Shown one piece after another: positions 45,593-47,030 of a stretch of DNA of 47,030 bases. The translations under genes and the position numbers were made by a program. Position 1 is the first letter of the stretch. The number at the start of each line of letters is the position of its first letter. Under the pieces are notes generated by a model. It was not told the DNA's origin, searched no databases, and was given only the letters and a program-made list of their open reading frames with translations. Origin of the DNA: a virus; the IMG/VR virus record IMGVR_UViG_3300037882_005071, positions 1 to 47,030 of that record; one strand, 5' to 3'.

Positions 45593-46147
45593 TCATATCA
45601 TGGGGATGTTTTCTGGTAAATATACAAAATTAAATATTTCTTCACGTGATTGGGTTTTTTCTAACTCTTTAAATAGTTTTATTCTATTTTCTGAATCCAT
45701 CATCCAAACTATACTATGAATGGCTTCAGCCTTTGCCTCATCAGTTCCAATAAACGATTGATAAATATGATTTATTTTATCTATTTTTTGGCTTTGATAT
45801 CCATAGGTATCATCTCGATCCATAAATATTTTTTTGGCCGCTTCAGTTAAATGATATATATGTGTTCGATATATCTTACTTAGAAGTTGGTTGTATATGA
45901 AATGTGGTTTTTCTATTTCGCTGGTGAGGTCAGTATATACATGCTCTTTTAATTCATCATTATCATATGTTTTTGATAAAATTTCCACCCATCTATTGAT
46001 GTATGGAATATGATAGTAAAGTTTATATTCACCATCAGTAAGGGGACCATCATTGGTCAATATTGTAAATAGTCTATCTTGATTTATAAATTGATATACA
46101 GATCCAAAAGGGTTTGGGAGGTCCATTATTGTAAATTTAGTGTGCAT
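45593..46147 (-). CDS. Unknown protein (184 aa)
   Basis: A 184-residue protein, mainly helical, starting MHTKFTIMDLPNPFGSVYQF and ending NFVYLPENIPMI. A DNA-binding style helix pair is possible (HLTEAAKKIFMDRDDTYG), but no catalytic motif is seen. It overlaps the tiny membrane gene upstream by 11 bases. Not recognised. Confidence 0.65.
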   Translation of the reverse strand: MHTKFTIMDLPNPFGSVYQFINQDRLFTILTNDGPLTDGEYKLYYHIPYINRWVEILSKTYDNDELKEHVYTDLTSEIEKPHFIYNQLLSKIYRTHIYHLTEAAKKIFMDRDDTYGYQSQKIDKINHIYQSFIGTDEAKAEAIHSIVWMMDSENRIKLFKELEKTQSREEIFNFVYLPENIPMI

Positions 46148-46244
46148 AGGTGTATGTTATTATCGTATAAATTATGTGAAAAATTGTCCAGAAAAGAACG
46201 ATACTTGTGAAATATAATAGGGTGGCTTTATCGGTGTTTTTCAT
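46137..46244 (-). CDS. Tiny membrane protein (35 aa)
   Basis: ATG 46244 reads MKNTDKATLLYFTSIVLFWT, then IFHIIYTIITYTYAH. A single hydrophobic helix spans about residues 9-31. It lies 6 bases after the recombinase stop and overlaps the next gene's start by 11 bases. No family can be assigned. Confidence 0.55.
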   Translation of the reverse strand: MKNTDKATLLYFTSIVLFWTIFHIIYTIITYTYAH

Positions 46245-46250
46245 TATATA

Positions 46251-46877
46251 TTAACTAATTTTGGCTATAAATTCGCCTTGAAAAGCTTTTTTCTGCAGTT
46301 TTTCTCTTCCTTGGTCAGTAAGACCAAAGTATACCATCGTTGACTTTTGAGTCTTGTGTCTCAGATGCATTTGAACCTCTGATATACTTGACCCAGATGA
46401 TGCCATGTGTACTGCGATCGAATGTCTTAATGTGTGAGCATGTTGGACCGCCAATCCTATTCTTGCTTTTTTGCCGTAAACTTTGAACCAATATTGGATA
46501 GTTTTTTCAGATAGTTTTTGGCCTCTGCTTTTGTTACCATCTGATACAAAAAGGAAAGGTACTTGGTCGCTTCCCTTTACTGTTTTTCTGTATTTCAGGT
46601 ATTCGATAATCATTGGCCGAATGTCCGGGTGAAGATAATATATCCCAGAAATACCATTTTTTGCTGCTGCAATATATATTTGTTGAGACTGGAGCCGTAT
46701 GTCAGATACAATCATTTCCGAGGCTTCTACGCAGCGTAAACCGTATAAGTACATCATGGTAAACATGAGTTTATCTCGAAGTGTAGGTACTCTTGAAAGG
46801 AAACGGACGACCTCAATTGTTGTTAGATATTTAATTGTCTCCTTTTGGTTTCGTCTTATTTTGGTTGTTGGTTTCAT
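46251..46877 (-). CDS. Tyrosine recombinase, catalytic-domain-only
   Basis: A 208-residue protein with the four-part active site of tyrosine recombinases: Arg in LYGLRCVEASEM, Lys in AAKNGISG, HTLRHSIAVHM with the H-x-x-R pair, LRHKT with the second His, and VYFG as the likely catalytic Tyr near residue 185. The usual N-terminal core-binding domain is almost absent (the catalytic part begins by residue 17). It may act as an integrase, dimer resolvase or inversion enzyme for the repeats nearby. A full-length integrase would be about 320-400 residues, so this one is a reduced form. Confidence 0.85.
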   Translation of the reverse strand: MKPTTKIRRNQKETIKYLTTIEVVRFLSRVPTLRDKLMFTMMYLYGLRCVEASEMIVSDIRLQSQQIYIAAAKNGISGIYYLHPDIRPMIIEYLKYRKTVKGSDQVPFLFVSDGNKSRGQKLSEKTIQYWFKVYGKKARIGLAVQHAHTLRHSIAVHMASSGSSISEVQMHLRHKTQKSTMVYFGLTDQGREKLQKKAFQGEFIAKIS

Positions 46878-46894
46878 ATAGTCGAAGGTATAAT

Positions 46895-47030
46895 TTAGTT
46901 GTATGAATTTAAAATTTCAATAACTTTTTGAGATAATTTAATGAAATAATCAGACCTCACCGCCGCCGACTCCGCCGCCGACTCCGCCGACTCCGCCGCC
47001 GACTCCGCCGCCGACTCCGCCGACCACGCC
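46895..47030 (-). CDS. Ser/Ala/Trp/Glu-repeat protein, C-terminal part
   Basis: Reading on the minus strand from the right edge, the frame gives AWSAESAAESAAESAESAAE and then leaves the repeat with VRSDYFIKLSQKVIEILNSY and a stop at 46897-46895. It is the end of the gene that begins at 559. Joined directly, the two edges are out of frame by one base, so some of the repeat is missing. The short helical tail looks like a normal end rather than a random stop. Confidence 0.75.
   Translation of the reverse strand, partial: AWSAESAAESAAESAESAAESAAVRSDYFIKLSQKVIEILNSYN
46961..47030. repeat. GC-rich tandem repeat inside the repeat-protein gene (right end)
   Basis: About ten copies of 6- to 9-bp units (gccgactcc, gccgccgac) that encode Ala-Glu-Ser-Ala on the minus strand. 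The same array forms the left end (1-80), which supports circularity. Confidence 0.9.

Noticed and set aside
45424-45633. A 69-codon plus-strand frame
   Set aside because: It is antisense to the better minus-strand gene at 45406-45585, has no promoter on that strand and a Cys/Ser-rich composition typical of a shadow.
1-47030. A reassigned UGA codon (codes 4 or 25)
   Set aside because: Several well-bounded genes end at TGA (for example 36966, 33286, 25978) and none needs read-through of TGA to stay open, so the standard code fits.
1-47030. CRISPR arrays, rRNA genes or insertion sequences
   Set aside because: No spaced direct repeats of 25-40 bp, no rRNA-like segments and no transposase genes were seen. 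The short repeats present are in coding tandem arrays.

Overview
The window is best read as one complete circular genome of about 47 kb: a tailed siphovirus with an HK97-type head that also carries plasmid-style maintenance genes (a phage-plasmid). Both ends of the window lie inside the same GC-rich tandem repeat. The two halves of one minus-strand gene (start codon at 559, stop codon at 46895) read in the same repeat phase toward the ends, so the molecule was cut open inside that repeat and the join is a few bases or repeat units short. TGA is used as a stop codon, so the code is standard. Most genes lack a Shine-Dalgarno sequence and have A-rich leaders, and several have a sigma70-type -10 box only 6-8 bases before the start codon. 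The host cannot be named; a bacterium with weak Shine-Dalgarno use, possibly a candidate-phylum (Patescibacteria-like) host, is a guess.

Layout. (1) 33.3 to 1.0 kb, minus strand, is the virion, lysis and RNA-repair block: an initiator-type tRNA and three tRNA or tRNA-like genes, a small membrane protein, amidase endolysin, XhlA-like protein, a ParB-methyltransferase broken at a G10 tract, small terminase, an RNA ligase and polynucleotide kinase-phosphatase pair, large terminase, a cluster of surface and fibre proteins (LamG, beta-helix spike), a portal-2H phosphoesterase-MuF fusion, prohead protease, capsid, head-tail connectors, a zincin-like protein, tail tube, tail chaperones joined by a classic -1 frameshift site, tape measure, distal tail and LamG tail proteins, and a VRR-NUC nuclease. 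One plus-strand membrane gene with its own promoter (16153-16536) sits inside this block. (2) 33.3-35.2 kb, minus, holds a probable replication protein, a cysteine-peptidase-like protein and small genes, one of them split by a 10-bp duplication. (3) 35.2-37.0 kb, plus, starts from a promoter pair with overlapping -35 boxes and encodes a single-strand-binding-like protein and small proteins. (4) 37.1-38.2 kb, minus, is a ParA/ribbon-helix-helix partition pair. (5) 38.3-45.1 kb, plus, is an unusual operon behind a long structured leader: membrane protein, coiled-coil/winged-helix protein, a divergent FtsZ/tubulin-like protein, coiled-coil proteins, a membrane-anchored lysozyme-like enzyme and small membrane proteins. 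(6) 45.4-47.0 kb plus 1-0.56 kb, minus, holds a short tyrosine recombinase, small genes and the Ser/Ala/Trp/Glu-repeat protein.

How it fits together. Block 1 builds and releases the particle, and its RNA ligase, kinase-phosphatase and odd-looped tRNAs look like a tRNA repair and replacement kit. Blocks 2-4 copy and segregate a circular replicon. Block 5 is the most novel part: a viral filament protein next to a winged-helix coiled-coil partner, membrane anchors and a peptidoglycan enzyme, which could be a TubZRC-like segregation system, a division-like apparatus or an envelope-remodelling device. These roles are inferred from sequence patterns alone.
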